Source: Dermanyssus gallinae (taxonomy: Eukaryota; Arthropoda; Arachnida; Mesostigmata; Dermanyssidae). From it: a DNA stretch of 64,000 nt. The stretch covers positions 124,001 to 188,000 of the forward strand of contig QVRM01001126.1 in NCBI GenBank assembly GCA_003439945.1, read 5' to 3'. The notes below the pieces were generated by a model. The model was not told the DNA's origin. It saw only the letters and a program-made list of their open reading frames with translations, and searched no databases. The translations under genes were made by a program, and so were the position numbers. Positions 24,958-40,592 of the stretch are shown in pieces; positions within the stretch are counted from its first letter, which is position 1; each line of letters starts with the position of its first letter.

Positions 24958-25760
24958 TCCAAACTGTTATTTCTACGACTCATATCTAAAGTAGCCCACA
25001 TGAATGGATTAAACAACACTGTGAGGTCTTCGCCTATAAAAAGTATATGTTAGTGTAAATCGGATCTCCGGCATCACTCATAAAATGTATTCACCTGGTT
25101 CTGCTGCCCCTGCCGGTGGAGTGAATTTTGTTTTGCGAACTTAGCCATTTTTGCGAACTAGCCAGGAATTTAAAGTTTGTCTAAAAACGTTAAATAAGTT
25201 ATAAAAGAGTATTGAATTGTGGGCATATATCGTTTATTGGGACAGAAGAGGTTTTTCGATGCTCAGGTGGTTTGCGAAGTAACAGTGCGTTCAGTACATA
25301 GTAGATGCGATGAATTAATGCGACGAACGTCCCATATATATACAATACATATATTTCGGCACATTTTCTAAATTCTCTGAAACCTTTAGAAAGGGGAAAT
25401 GTATTTCATATTATTATTGTATAAGTACTGCACTGCTCTGGTGCTAGAGTAGACTATAGGGTTTACTGCATTGCAAACAGATGCCCGTTAAATATTTTAG
25501 AGACGGCAAAATAGATACTTTCATCCTCCTTTATTCATTAGTAAAAGCAACTTTTATTTAAAATTATTTATCTTTCCCATTTCGGGCAAGATGAATCGAA
25601 CTTTATACTATATATGTACCTCGAGCATATGTACATATAGTAACGCTTGGATTATCATGTCTTGGATATTATTACTTAACTTACTATAATAGAAATATTT
25701 GCACTCCTTCGGTTGATAATTGCTTGTCGAAATCAGATTAATAAGTGGCGTTACACATGC

Positions 25761-25763
<3 letters not shown>
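24958..25763. other. Gene-free stretch
   Basis: AT-rich unique sequence with no frame or repeat that I recognise. Confidence 0.5.

Positions 25764-25829
<66 letters not shown>
25764..25829. repeat. (TA)n microsatellite
   Basis: Pure TA run of about 65 bp. Confidence 0.95.
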
Positions 25830-25831
<2 letters not shown>

Positions 25832-25879
25832 TATCCACCTTATATCACCATATTCAAGTTTTTACATACGATGCAGCTT

Positions 25880-26200
25880 ATAGTGATGGCGCGGTCTAGG
25901 GGACTAGTGCGCTAGTCATAATTGTCATCTACCGGGGTGTCACCGGTTCGAATTTCGGCTGTTAATCAATTTAATTATTGGGCAGTGTTCATTAAACCAT
26001 GATAGATGATAAACCATACCGCTGAGGGTTAGCGGTATGATTTTCGTCTATGCCACAAGGACGGTTGGGGAACCCCTAGATATCACAATATGGCGGCCCT
26101 ATTTGCGTTGAAAATATGCGTCATGGCGATTCCAATCCCGTAGGGGACGGAGCATGATTTAGAATTAACAACAACCTCCTTAAATAATATCTTTAATTCT
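25880..26200 (+). mobile_element. tRNA-derived SINE, family B, copy 2
   Basis: Head ggcgcggtctaggggactag, then ctaccggggtgtcaccggtt with a B-box-like ggttcgaat, body motifs gataaaccataccgctgag and cccctagatatc, and the 3' part cgtaggggacggagcatg ending in aattaacaacaacctcctta. It aligns over about 320 bp with 28203-28520. Confidence 0.8.
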
Positions 26201-26218
26201 AGCTCTGCGTATATATAT

Positions 26219-26220
26219 AT

Positions 26221-26276
<56 letters not shown>
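26219..26276. repeat. (TA)n microsatellite
   Basis: TA run of about 55 bp directly after the SINE tail region. Confidence 0.95.
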
Positions 26277-26280
<4 letters not shown>

Positions 26281-26611
26281 CGGAGATAACGTCTCCGAGC
26301 CAACGAGTTGTCTAATTATTTAGACCTCAGTACCAACATGTCGTGCACACATATCTACCTATATACATACACGCAACCATTTCGTGCTGTTTACACTTCT
26401 GCACTCTATGCGACAATTCTCAGTGCCATTGAGGAAGCAGGTTTAGAGAAAGCAACGTGCCTTATTGCGAGACTTTCTTGTCTACCCGAGTTAGCCACAT
26501 AGCTAAAAACAAATATAGACATACATAAAAGCAAATCACAAAACAATGATCACGCCAAAGCCAATAACAAATCCGGCTATTATAGCATAAAAGAAAAGCT
26601 ATGAGTTGATT

Positions 26612-30690
<4,079 letters not shown>

Positions 30691-32167
30691 GCTTAATCAC
30701 GCGCAAAACCGACCCGACGAGGCCGATGCAAAACGGAGCGAATTTCCTCTACACGGCTTCGTTTTGCTGCTACTTTCGTCTTATTTTTCTTCTCTCTAGC
30801 TGCAGTTTGCCAACAGTACCATGGATCAAAAACGAACCTGCGTTCCTCCCCTCGACGCTGCAATGTGCCACACGCAGAATACCCTGCAAATGTTTCAACG
30901 TGAGAAGACTCTCAAGTGAGAACACCCTCGCTCGATATTGCGATAACGAGAAATGTACTAAAATTACTAATATGCTCACAATATTCGTATTGCTGTCACA
31001 TGTATGCTATCAATAAGTAGCAAAACGTAATTGCATGTACGAGGATCATTTTCTTATGTCTATTCACCAGTCTCTCGTTAGATCGCAATGCAAACATACC
31101 ATCCAATATAGAAGCCGCATTCCCTTTGCACAGAGTCAAATACAAAATTTGTCATAACTGTTCGTTAGCTGAACGGGTAACAACTGTTACACTGTCTCGC
31201 CACAGAAGAACTCTTACTTAAAATTTGTCTGTAACTTTGGTTAAGAAAGTCAGTGTCAACAACAAAATTACTAATATTATTCTTATTATGATCACGACCT
31301 CGACTTAGACTGGCCGGGGTCTCTCTCACAATACAGAATTCTACTAACAAAACCAAACTAACGGACAAGGTCACTACTATGTGCGAATTATTGATGGCAG
31401 TGCGTAGAAATGCGGACGCCCTCAAAAAGCAATTGGAACCAAAGTTTTATGACTGCACAATGTTGCTGATTTGTGCGCGAACACCCACGAGTCTATACGT
31501 ATATGAGCATCGTCTCAGCTAGAGTACTACAGGTATACATGCAAGTAAAAAATACATTAGCATCTACTTTTACTAAGTAATGTGTATTGCAACTTCTGAC
31601 TAGGTGCGTTCTCAACACTTCTTTTTAGCTCACACGTTCGGTGATCTCTCTCTCTATCTGTCTGTCTGTCCTTCGAAGCCACTAACTTTTTACCTCAGCT
31701 GGTCTTGTTTGTAGCTTAGCGGGCTGACGCGAAGCTGACGGATCGGCCCGCTGTTCTATTGACCCCACACACGCGCTTCGCGGTGTTGCTAGATCAACAA
31801 GGCGCGAATTTTGAAAATATATTTGATAGATTTCATCACATTTATTTCACTTACTGTAATGTATATAACATTGATACTTATACCGTTGTCAGCTGATCTC
31901 GGCTTGTTATTCGCGAGAAGCAGTGCAGTAATCTCTTTGCTAGGCTCAGGCAGGCAGACGTATTTCCTCCCCCTTGACTGTGAGCAACATTAGTTTCACC
32001 ACTAAGACCCGGTTATGGGGGATGACAGGAGGCAACAGGTAATACAAAGGCTTTGGCAATCATCGAGCTACCAGAATGCGTGTAGTTCTGCACAGCGTAC
32101 CTAAAAGCAGTCCCTCTCGTGTATAAGAAAAGGCAGAGATATTGGTACATATATATATATATATATA
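30691..32167. other. Gene-free stretch upstream of the FKBP-like exons
   Basis: Should contain the missing 5' exon(s) and promoter of the FKBP-like gene if its start is not at 30690. A minus-strand frame with a CAG acceptor at about 30884 (GILRVAHCSVEGRN) is a weak exon candidate whose phase does not fit. A CT-rich stretch lies near 31650-31670. Nothing else recognised. Confidence 0.35.
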
Positions 32168-32310
32168 GCCGGCGGGATGGTGTAATGCCAATTTCCCGCG
32201 ACGGCTTTGATATCGTGAGTCGTAGGTTTGATCCCAATATAGAACATAATGAGCAGGTGCTGAGAGCTTGTTTATTGTGTAGCCCAGTAATTTCTACTGA
32301 AAAGTACATA
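32168..32310 (+). mobile_element. tRNA-like SINE candidate, family C
   Basis: A tRNA-like head gccggcgggatggtgtaatg is followed by a weak B-box-like gtaggtttgatccc about 55 nt later, preceded directly by (TA)n. Only one copy is in the window, so the family assignment is tentative. Confidence 0.45.
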
Positions 32311-32320
32311 TCTTATATAT

Positions 32321-33424
32321 ACAGGGTCACTCAGGGTCACTGGTTGAACTCGGCAAGAAAATAAATTTTTCCTATGGAGGGAGGACGCGGAAACGTCTTG
32401 TTTAGGAGAGAGAGTGAAGTTTATAAAAGTAATTATTCAGCTTTTTTCTCCTACATAGTTGTGCGAAATCTACGTTTGCAGGAGAACCAGTCAACGCATG
32501 AAGGAACCGATTACACTAGTTTGCGTAGCAAAAAGCGAATAACCAGATTAAGGAAAGTCATGAAAAGTCGATATTTTACGTCAACGCCTTTTCATGAAAA
32601 ATCGTAACATTTTTCCATTGCGACCAAAAATGTACGTCCAAAAAACCACTCTCACGCAATAGCAAATTTAATGCCCATCATTTTCGTACCAAAGTGATGG
32701 TGCTGCGTTACGTAGTTGTCAAGTAACTAAGCGTTTTCGACAGTCATAGTTGTTATGCTTTACGTGCAAGTTTTCACGTTCAGAACCGTAAAAAATTGCC
32801 AAGACGTTTCCGCTCCCTCCTTCCACTAGGAAATTTTTTTCTCTTGCTGAGTTCTACCAAACCTCGAAATATGTACCTAACTTTCTCATACGCCCTATGC
32901 AAATATGCATGCCTTCGCTTTCAATATGGCTATCTGAAAAGCTTAGTGACTTGACAACTACGTAACGCAGCATCATCACTTTGGTACGAAAGTGGTGGGC
33001 ATTAAATTTGCTATTGTGTGAGAGTGGTCTTTTAGACATACATTTTTGGTCGTAATGGAAAAAAAATGTACTCTTTTTCACGAAAACGCGTTAACGTAAG
33101 ACATAACAACATATCGACTTTTTATGACTTTCCTCAACCTGTGTATTCGCTGTTTGCTACGCAACCTAGTGAAGTGTCTTTTGTTGTGCAGAGTTTTCCT
33201 CCGAACACGCCGGTGTAATCGGTTCCTTCATGCGTTAACTGGTTCTCCCGCAAACGTAGATTTCGCACAACTATGTAGGAGAAAAGAGGCAGAATAACGA
33301 CTTTTATAAATTTCATCCTCACTCCTAAGCAAAACGTTTCCGCATCCTCCCTCCATAGGGAAAAATTATTTTCTTGCCGAGTTCTATCAAACCTCGAGGT
33401 AAGTACATAACGATATGAATCACC

Positions 33425-33432
<8 letters not shown>
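32321..33432. mobile_element. FB-2 inverted-repeat element, full copy
   Basis: Both ends carry acagggt (acagggtcactcagggtcac at 32321; inverted as gaatcaccctgt at 33432) next to TA repeats. The left arm (about 32345-32730) and the right arm (inverted, about 33415-32930) match closely: gaactcggcaagaaaataa, ggagggagga, ctcctacatagttgtgcgaa, cgtttgc, ggagaaccagt and gcatgaaggaaccgattaca. A third, partial arm end is embedded at about 32800-32880. The centre has no long frame. Non-autonomous; class undetermined. Confidence 0.82.
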
Positions 33433-33455
<23 letters not shown>

Positions 33456-33512
33456 CCGAGCAAGATGGCTTAGTGGCAAAGCCTTTGCCTTGCATTCGGG
33501 AGGCCAAAGACA
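33456..33512 (+). mobile_element. tRNA-like SINE head, family D, copy 1
   Basis: ccgagcaagatggcttagtg and ctttgccttgcattcgggag match the minus-strand copy at 58690. The similarity stops before the B-box, so this copy is truncated at its 3' side. It starts at the end of a (TA)n tract. Confidence 0.65.
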
Positions 33513-33771
33513 ACGCTTGCCTTAAGAATTAACCCTCTCTTCAAGACCTTCTGACTTCACTTATTTAATTATTTGAGGAATACTTCGTTTCACTTGCTGA
33601 CTGGCCCAAATGTTTCTACGACAAAATGGTGCAAAGATATATTCTGTACATGCTATTATTATTACTATCATATATAAGAAAACAGAAGCATCGTATTAAT
33701 TTAAAAACCGATGTGTGCGAAAAAGTTAATAGAACTAGTGCGTTTTCTTAAATCAAGTATTTATACTTACG

Positions 33772-33811
<40 letters not shown>

Positions 33812-34440
33812 AACATCTGTAGTTTGATTAAGAAACCGCACGATCTTTAATAACTTTTCAGCACTCACCGGCTTTCAAATAAATTAGACTTTTAAGGTTT
33901 TCACAGTGGAATAAAATAAAAAGTAAAAAATACGGCCTGCGAGTGTTTTGTAAGACCGAGGTCTGTGAGATACCCAGTATTGTAGTACGCCTTGCTACAG
34001 ACATTTTAACATATTTTCCAGAAAATTTTGCGGTAGCATTTTTTATTGACTGCTTGGAAGGCGATATTGTGGTTTTAACACATAACTTCATGCAGAAGAT
34101 TCGTTACTACTGCATTTTCGGCCCCTAAAAAATCACCGAACCTCGTTTTCTTGTTTGAAGCAAACTCAGGAAATAAACGCCGCAACCAATTCGCGAAATT
34201 TGGCCTGTCTGTAATTAATGAATGGGACTTCTAAGCAAAACAATCTTAGAAGACCCTGGTATATATATAATGTCTCTCCGGTCCACAGCGCGGGGTTAGG
34301 AAAGAAGCTAGAAACAATACAAAGAGAAGAATAAGATTTGCATTGGGTTGCCGTTTTAATTGCGTCCGGGAATTTCTTGAGCTAATTAATTATATTAGGG
34401 AAAGGGGGGATCGGGTCAAAATTTACACAAAGGGAAGTGC
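33513..34440. other. Gene-free stretch, possible transposase relic
   Basis: A (TA)n tract at about 33775-33808. A minus-strand frame at 33858-34091 contains RRTTILGISQTSVLQNTRR, which faintly resembles a Tc1/mariner helix-turn-helix; too weak to call. Confidence 0.35.
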
Positions 34441-35065
34441 AAAATAAGCTACAAGCTAGTACAAACATCGTGCGTCAAAATATATACAAAGGGAAGTACA
34501 AAGTAAGCTAAGATTTAGAAGTTAGGCTTACCATATCACAAATAAAAGATGGGTTAAACAGATGCAGCTGGTGAAGCCGGCACTAAGGATTGAGACGAAG
34601 TAGGATCGCGGAGTAGAGTTTGCAGCTAGGAGTTGGGTACAATCGTCAGCAATGGGCAAAAGCGAGGGCATCGAAGAAAATGGCGAAATTATGAGTAAAC
34701 AAATCATACATAGACAAATGGAAATTGGCGATGGGTTCCAGATCGAGTTTGGCAGGTTTATATGGAATGGAAAAGCGGGATTGGGACGGGGTACAATGAG
34801 TATACGATAATTCAAGAGCGAATGGGCTATTGGCAGATGCCAGGGCAGGGGTGTTGGATACAAGGATACAAAAAGCTAAGTATAGGGAGGGGCAAAGTAC
34901 AGAATGTCGAGCATGTGGACTAAGGAATGACTCAATCGAGCATATTGTTAAAGAATGGCTTTAGGGGGAGCAGAGATATAGAGCTGTCAGAGACTCTAGC
35001 TTTGGGACCAAATGTTAGAAAGGACCTGGTCGATATTGCAAAGAAAAAGTTGTCCCAATAAAACG
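34441..35065 (+). pseudogene. Decayed LINE 3' end
   Basis: One plus-strand frame reads TECRACGLRNDSIEHIVKE (about 34899-34955), a CxxC-x8-HxxxC-type zinc motif found near the end of I/R1-like LINE ORFs, with the last Cys changed to Trp. Stops and frame changes on both sides show that the copy is dead. Boundaries approximate. Confidence 0.55.
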
Positions 35066-35851
35066 CAATTACTCATTTGGTTCTGACGTATACATTGATT
35101 ATATGGATGCGTAGGTAACATATATGCTGCTGCTCTAAGCGCCCCTGATATAAAAGGGTGATATGCGTATTTAGGTATACATACCAAGCAAACAATAAAT
35201 CAATCATATATATATATATATATATATATATTTAGAGAGAGAGAGAATGTACGATAAAAAAACAATACATAAATAATAGTAAATATTTTGTATTTTGAAC
35301 GCTTTAAAAAATAGTGAGTCTCCCAGCGCGAAAAAAACTAATTTATCAAATAGACCGCATTAACAGAACCCATTTACCATTATTAAGAACACATCCATGC
35401 AAGTAACGTTAAATTATGTTACTTTTATTTTTCTAGTACAATATCACGTAAACACAATTTCTAGCAGTAGTTGCATTCAGCTCTAATTGTTGCAAGCCTT
35501 GTTGGTTGCCGTCATGGCTGCTTCCACGGTATAGGTATAAACGTGTTCTAGTTGCAAAAAGGGTTGATGAAGAATGAATGTTTCAATTACTAACACAGAA
35601 AGACAAGAAATACCTAAGCTCGTTTATTTGTCTAGAACAGCCACAGGCTTTCTTGGCCCGTGTCAAGTCACCCGGTCAGCAGATAACCGGATGAGTAAGT
35701 GGCAAATCAATGACGATGTGTCTACACTCATTGAAGGGGCGATGTATGAACTGTCTTGTTCTCACATCCCTTGGCTTTGGCACGCGTATCTATCTATACG
35801 CTGCGCACGCAACCACACATCACATCCACCGCGAGAGCGGCTTCGACTTCG
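35066..35851. other. 3' flank of cytidine deaminase copy A
   Basis: (TA)n at about 35207-35231. From about 35370 the sequence (accattattaagaacacatc and onwards) is homologous to the flank of copy B from about 47415, so the duplication includes 3' sequence. A minus-strand AATAAA at 35628-35623, about 225 nt after the stop, is a plausible polyadenylation signal. Confidence 0.55.
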
Positions 35852-38088
35852 TTACGAAGTCGTTTGACTGTCTGCGCCTTGCTGGCTGGCCGGTGTTAGT
35901 CCGTTACTTGGAGTTTCTAGCAAGTTGTTGGGTAAGAAGGCACCCGGCAGAAGGTCTAAGATGCCGGCCTGTCGAGGCTTTCGATCTGCGCCGTCGATCG
36001 GACAGTCCAGATAGACCTCGATGTCAGTTCCAAATTCCGCTATGAACTGCCGACACGCCCCGCATGGCGTGATCTCGGGAAGATTTCTGCACCCCAAAGG
36101 AAAAAGCACCGATTAATAACAAAACAATCTTTTCCTCTGGAATTAGTGTGATGCGGAAATGTCCTGTTTAGAACTGAGAGTGAAATTGTCAAAAAAAAAA
36201 CAACTTATCACCACGTGTCTGACTGCGTGTCTGACTGGACTGGCCGCAACAGCATGACGGTCTAGCCCTCGAATTGAAGCAGCGATTAAATCCAACCAAA
36301 AGCGATTACATTCAATAAATGCGTCCGTTGGGGGTGTCTCTACAAGCATTTGTAAACAGTTCATGCAAATATTTGTTCCAAATTTAGATACCGCATTTAG
36401 ACTAAGCGTTGATGAGGTTCGTATGCTGTTAATGTTTGCTGTTAATGCGTGTCGCTCGTGAAGGTGGAAGAGGAGAGCTTTACCGAAATTCAGGACACAA
36501 AGTGCTTTTCCGCTCTGTATTCATGGAGTGTTTAGCTTCTCCGACCTTCTCTCGTTGTTGTAGTGCTGGCCCACAATGCGTTCGCTGCGTCAAAAACCCC
36601 GTCTAATAATACTACTTTTGATTCGTGCATTCTAATGCTTCGGAGCAGCTCGTCGAGGAAACAGGCCGCCAACAAGGTTTTCAACCTCATTTGCGTCTCT
36701 TGAAGTCGTAGTAGTAGTAGTAGTAGTAGTAGTAACGGGTCGAGCCCGGTGGCGTAGTGGATTAAGTCTCCGCCTCGCAACCGGAGGAGACACATAGGTG
36801 CGCGGGTTCGAACCCCACCGCTGCACATTTGTATTTATGGGGGTCCGTCTATGAAGCAATGTGAAAAACAGTTCCGTGGACGTTAAATCTTGGCTGAGGG
36901 TCAGCCCGAAAACTTTACTTAGTAGTAGTAACGGACACTGCCAACTCACGCGGCTGGACATTTTGGTTGCGTTCAGCCATAGTCTAATGCAGTGCGATTT
37001 CCTTCTGCCGTTCAAACAAAGATTGTGGGGGGCCGGCGCGGTGCATTTTCGGATCATATATCCAGACGTGAGGAAACTGCCCGAGCGCTGCCAAACGCGC
37101 ACTGACCAAAAATATTAGGGCCTATATTGGCATTACTCGTAGCTTGCTTAAAAGCCAAAGTCAATTATCCAAGCGTCTGTTGAAAAAGTGAGTTTAGGTA
37201 TGTACACCCGAATACCTTGAACTACATACCTACGTAGATGGGATAAAAACGCAACCAACTGAGCTATAGGAGGACATATGGGCCGGCTTGCTTGCGTTGT
37301 GTATCTATCGCTCACTCATTCACTTCATCAGCTTATACGTACGAAACAACAACAATGGCCTTGAAGCGCCGGAAGCCTTGAGATGCAGCGTGCGTCAGCA
37401 AGCCTCGCTCAGCACAGACTCCCAAGCCGTAGCAGGCACACTCGACGTTCGCTCCGGCCAGAATCTGCCCACACTCGGTTAACACGGCCGATCCAACGCG
37501 AACCTGGCAAATAATAGATGATCAGACATGGGTCAGACACCATCCACAAATATCACCGTATGAGATTTTTGTGAGATTCGACCATTTCTCATCGTCACCT
37601 AGAACACCGAAAACTGCGTCGCCGTGGTGACGAACAGGCCGCAAGGTAAACCGAAGACAAAAGCTATCAGCGGTAAGCGTTATGTGATGCCTTAATAAAC
37701 GCTAGGCATAATCGCTAAAGCATGCGAGTTCTGCTTCATTAAAACGCATTAAGGAGGTGTGCTGAACTTCAACGACGAACGACGAATGAACTGCCTTCAA
37801 AAGTCTAGGCTACACTATCTGACACAATCTGCACCGATGACGTCACTAAATCAAGACAATGTTTTGCCTCTAGATATTTGATTTAGTGGTGCGCATCCAA
37901 ATCGCGTCTAAATATACGTAATGTCTAGACATCAGTATCAATAATGAATACCTTTGAATATGGCGAGTATGCGTTCTCTTTAGCCTCGTGAGCCTTTGTC
38001 AGCATCTGTTGAAGCACACATTCTGAAATTGTACACAAGTGCATTAGAATATTGCCCAGAACTCAACCGTAGTATTGGAGTGTTCTGC

Positions 38089-38139
<51 letters not shown>

Positions 38140-39634
38140 TTTCCTTGAGATAGCGCCACAAATATATTTGTAATACACTGTCTGCTAGTAATGCACTTTT
38201 TGCACTATCGTGTATCAGTTTCAGACAAAGACGGCGCTTAGATGCAACGCGTGATTAAGCTTCGTTTCTGTAAATAAACGGCCGCGCAAACTGAAATTAA
38301 ATGGAAAAGAAGTCAATTCTGCATTGGCGAGCCTTTATTTTGGATTTAAGAAATGTATGGAAACTCACCGAATAATAGGATGCATAATATACACTGCACG
38401 AAAAGAACTAGAAATGAAAAGCTGTGTGCAAGGTTGGTGCTGTGATTGCTGACTATCGATCATACAAACATACAAACAAAAAGACATTTCGCGGCAGCGT
38501 TTGACAACCGGTACGCGCGATCTAAGACGTTTGGCTTCGATTCGTGAGCGCGGACGAGACTTGGACCACTACGCAATCGGTTGCAAACAGCAGTCAACGC
38601 AGTGGACAGCGCCTGGTGTGTACGCGCTGATAAAAGCCAAAACTGTTTTGTCTACCGGAAAAGTAATCGCCACTGCGTTTTTAGTTGCTATGGAATCATC
38701 CTCACTGAATACTTAAGAAGGATCAACCAGTCGCGGGAGCATATTATGTCACGCTTTTGTAGCGTTTCACAGAGAGCTGCAAAAAAACAACCGAGATTGG
38801 CGCGCAAAAATCATACCTCACCGTAACGATGAGCTCTGGCTCCTACTTTCCCAGTCGCAATGGCTAAATTCCGCAAAGTAGGGTTTGAATTGTAGCTTAC
38901 GTATAATCTTAAGGTGATCCTTTGCAAATGGTTTCTATTTCAAAACCTCAAGATCTGCTTTGGGGAGTCCGACTTGGTTCGAGTGGGGGGGGGGGGGGGG
39001 GAGCGGATAATCGCTGCTGTAAATACATATTTTGAAAGCCTTGTGTAGGAATGAATACGTTTATCTTAGGTTCATAAATCCAACTTGTCTTGCCTGCAAG
39101 GAAACGTGCATAAGGTACTAATCGACGAAGAATTGCATCCGCACATGTTTCAGCGTGTCCAAGCTTGGCTACTGATTACCAGCCATTGTATTCACTGTTT
39201 TTCGCTAGTTTCTCCAGAAGAAAGAAGGCCAAGCTGTGTTACCTGCACGCTTGCTCTTTGCGGGTGAAGCTTTCGTAGTGGTGAAGAACCACCTCAGAAA
39301 CAAGACCCTTATGAACTCTCAAATAATGAACTGCAGAAATGCACTACACATTTCTGAGCAAGACCTAACCAGAACTGTTGTAAGATATTGCAGAAAGTAC
39401 TCGTTCTAGAATGAGGTATCAGTGTAATGATGCACCAGTGCGAAACGATTTCACGGTACGGGACCTACCTAGACGCTATCTTTGGGGGGTCGATGAACTT
39501 GGTCGGTGCTAAATCAAATAAAAACGTACACAGAACGCTTATGGTTACCCTTAGAAAGACAAGATTGTTCCACAGCCAATGAATGGCTAGACAAATTCAC
39601 ATACATATATTTAGCCAGCCATACCGGGCAACAT
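35852..39634 (-). CDS. CDA: Cytidine deaminase, copy A, four coding exons
   Basis: Deaminates cytidine/deoxycytidine to uridine/deoxyuridine in pyrimidine salvage (cytosolic, zinc enzyme). Exons (minus strand): 39634-39625, 38022-37952, 37503-37343 and 36086-35852; GT-AG introns in phases 1, 0 and 2; 158 residues. The 10-nt first exon encodes MLP plus one base, supported by an equivalent exon in copy B. Landmarks: AKENAYSPYSK; VRVGSAVLTECGQILAGANV; the zinc/catalytic VCAERG (Cys ligand, Glu proton shuttle); TPCGACR with the other two Cys ligands; and LLPGAFLP near the end. The C-terminus runs about 16 residues past the copy B stop, because the sequences differ by a few bases around the stop. 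A SINE lies in the last intron and a (TA)n tract in the first. Function secure; first exon inferred from the paralogue comparison. Confidence 0.9.
36739..36920 (+). mobile_element. tRNA-derived SINE, family A, copy 2, with target-site duplication
   Basis: tRNA-like head with cccggtggcgtagtgg (A box) and ggttcgaacccc (B box), body gtatttatgggggtccgtct, tail gggtcagcccgaaaacttta. It is flanked by a 14-bp perfect direct repeat agtagtagtaacgg at 36725-36738 and 36921-36934, which fixes the borders. It sits in an AGT triplet run in the last intron of cytidine deaminase copy A, antisense to the gene. Confidence 0.92.
38091..38135. repeat. (TA)n microsatellite in intron 1 of cytidine deaminase copy A
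   Basis: TA run upstream of the second exon; copy B has a comparable TA run at about 49735-49768 in the same relative place. Confidence 0.95.
38985..39001. repeat. G17 homopolymer tract
   Basis: 17 consecutive G in intron 1 of cytidine deaminase copy A. Similar G or C runs occur at 13891-13910, 16321-16335 and 47031-47044. Confidence 0.9.
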
Positions 39635-40414
39635 CGCGCTGAGTGAGTAGTGGAGCCGTCGAATCTCCAACCAGAAGACAGAGTAGCGACGGCAACAGAA
39701 GAAGAACGCGAGGAATCAGACGGATGTCAGGACTTGAATATTGTCGCACGGCCGCGTCTCATATGCAAACAGAGCACATGTAGCACACCTCGAACCAAAA
39801 TTTATAATCATTAGCAGTCCACTCCGCAGCCGGTACCAGCAAGTAGCGCGCGACACGGTGTCGGGAACGGTGCTGATTTCATTCGAACTGCGAATGTACT
39901 ATGTGTTCCCTGTCAACGCGCGTGTCCCGCTAACGCGTGTTCCCGCAGTTGCAGTCGTGACGATCCTCGAGTCCTCAAGCCCGACCACAAGCAAGTCCGC
40001 CGCGCTCCTCCACTGAGTTCTGCTGGTGGACGACACAGTCGTGACGCATCTTATCACATCTTATCAACTCGTATCATCGCGGTGGCTCAATGGTGGTTGG
40101 TTCCTTGGCGCCTCCTGCGCGCCTGTCACGCTGATTGCCTACCCTGGAGCAGCTGCCGCTCTTGCTGCTGCTGCGACTGTTACTGCTACTGTCGGCGCCA
40201 CACAAACAAAGGCAGGACGCGTACTAACACCGAATGAGATTGTCCACCGTGGCAGCGTTACTTGATTTTGCTACCTGTCCTCATTTTGTTTTTCAGGTTG
40301 ATTCTCAGCGAAACCACTCTCTCGCATCGCTTCATACGACGGACTCAATAAATACAAATTATTGCAAGTGTGGGGATCGAACCCGTACTGCTCTTACTAG
40401 TACTACTACTACTA
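39635..40414. other. Upstream region of cytidine deaminase copy A
   Basis: Probable promoter and 5' UTR. The 40 bp around the ATG (gctccact ... cgcgatgttgcc on the minus strand) are conserved in copy B at 53.4 kb. No separate gene recognised. Confidence 0.5.
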
Positions 40415-40592
40415 TAAAGTTTTCGGGCTGACCCTCAGCCAAGATTTAACGTCCACGGAACTGTTTTTCACATTGCCTCATAGACGGACCCCCATAAATA
40501 CAAATGTGCAACGGTGGGGTTCGAACCCGCGCACCTATGTGTCTCCTTCGGTTGCGAGGCGGAGACTCAATCCACCACGCCACCGGGCTCGA
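40415..40592 (-). mobile_element. tRNA-derived SINE, family A, copy 3, with target-site duplication
   Basis: Minus-strand copy with both tRNA-type boxes and the full body. It is flanked by a perfect 22-bp direct repeat (40393-40414 and 40593-40614) that starts cttactag and runs into a TAC triplet repeat. This is the best-preserved copy together with 36739-36920. Confidence 0.93.

Noticed and set aside
33858..34091. Tc1/mariner helix-turn-helix fragment
   Set aside because: Only a short, weak resemblance; no neighbouring transposase motifs.
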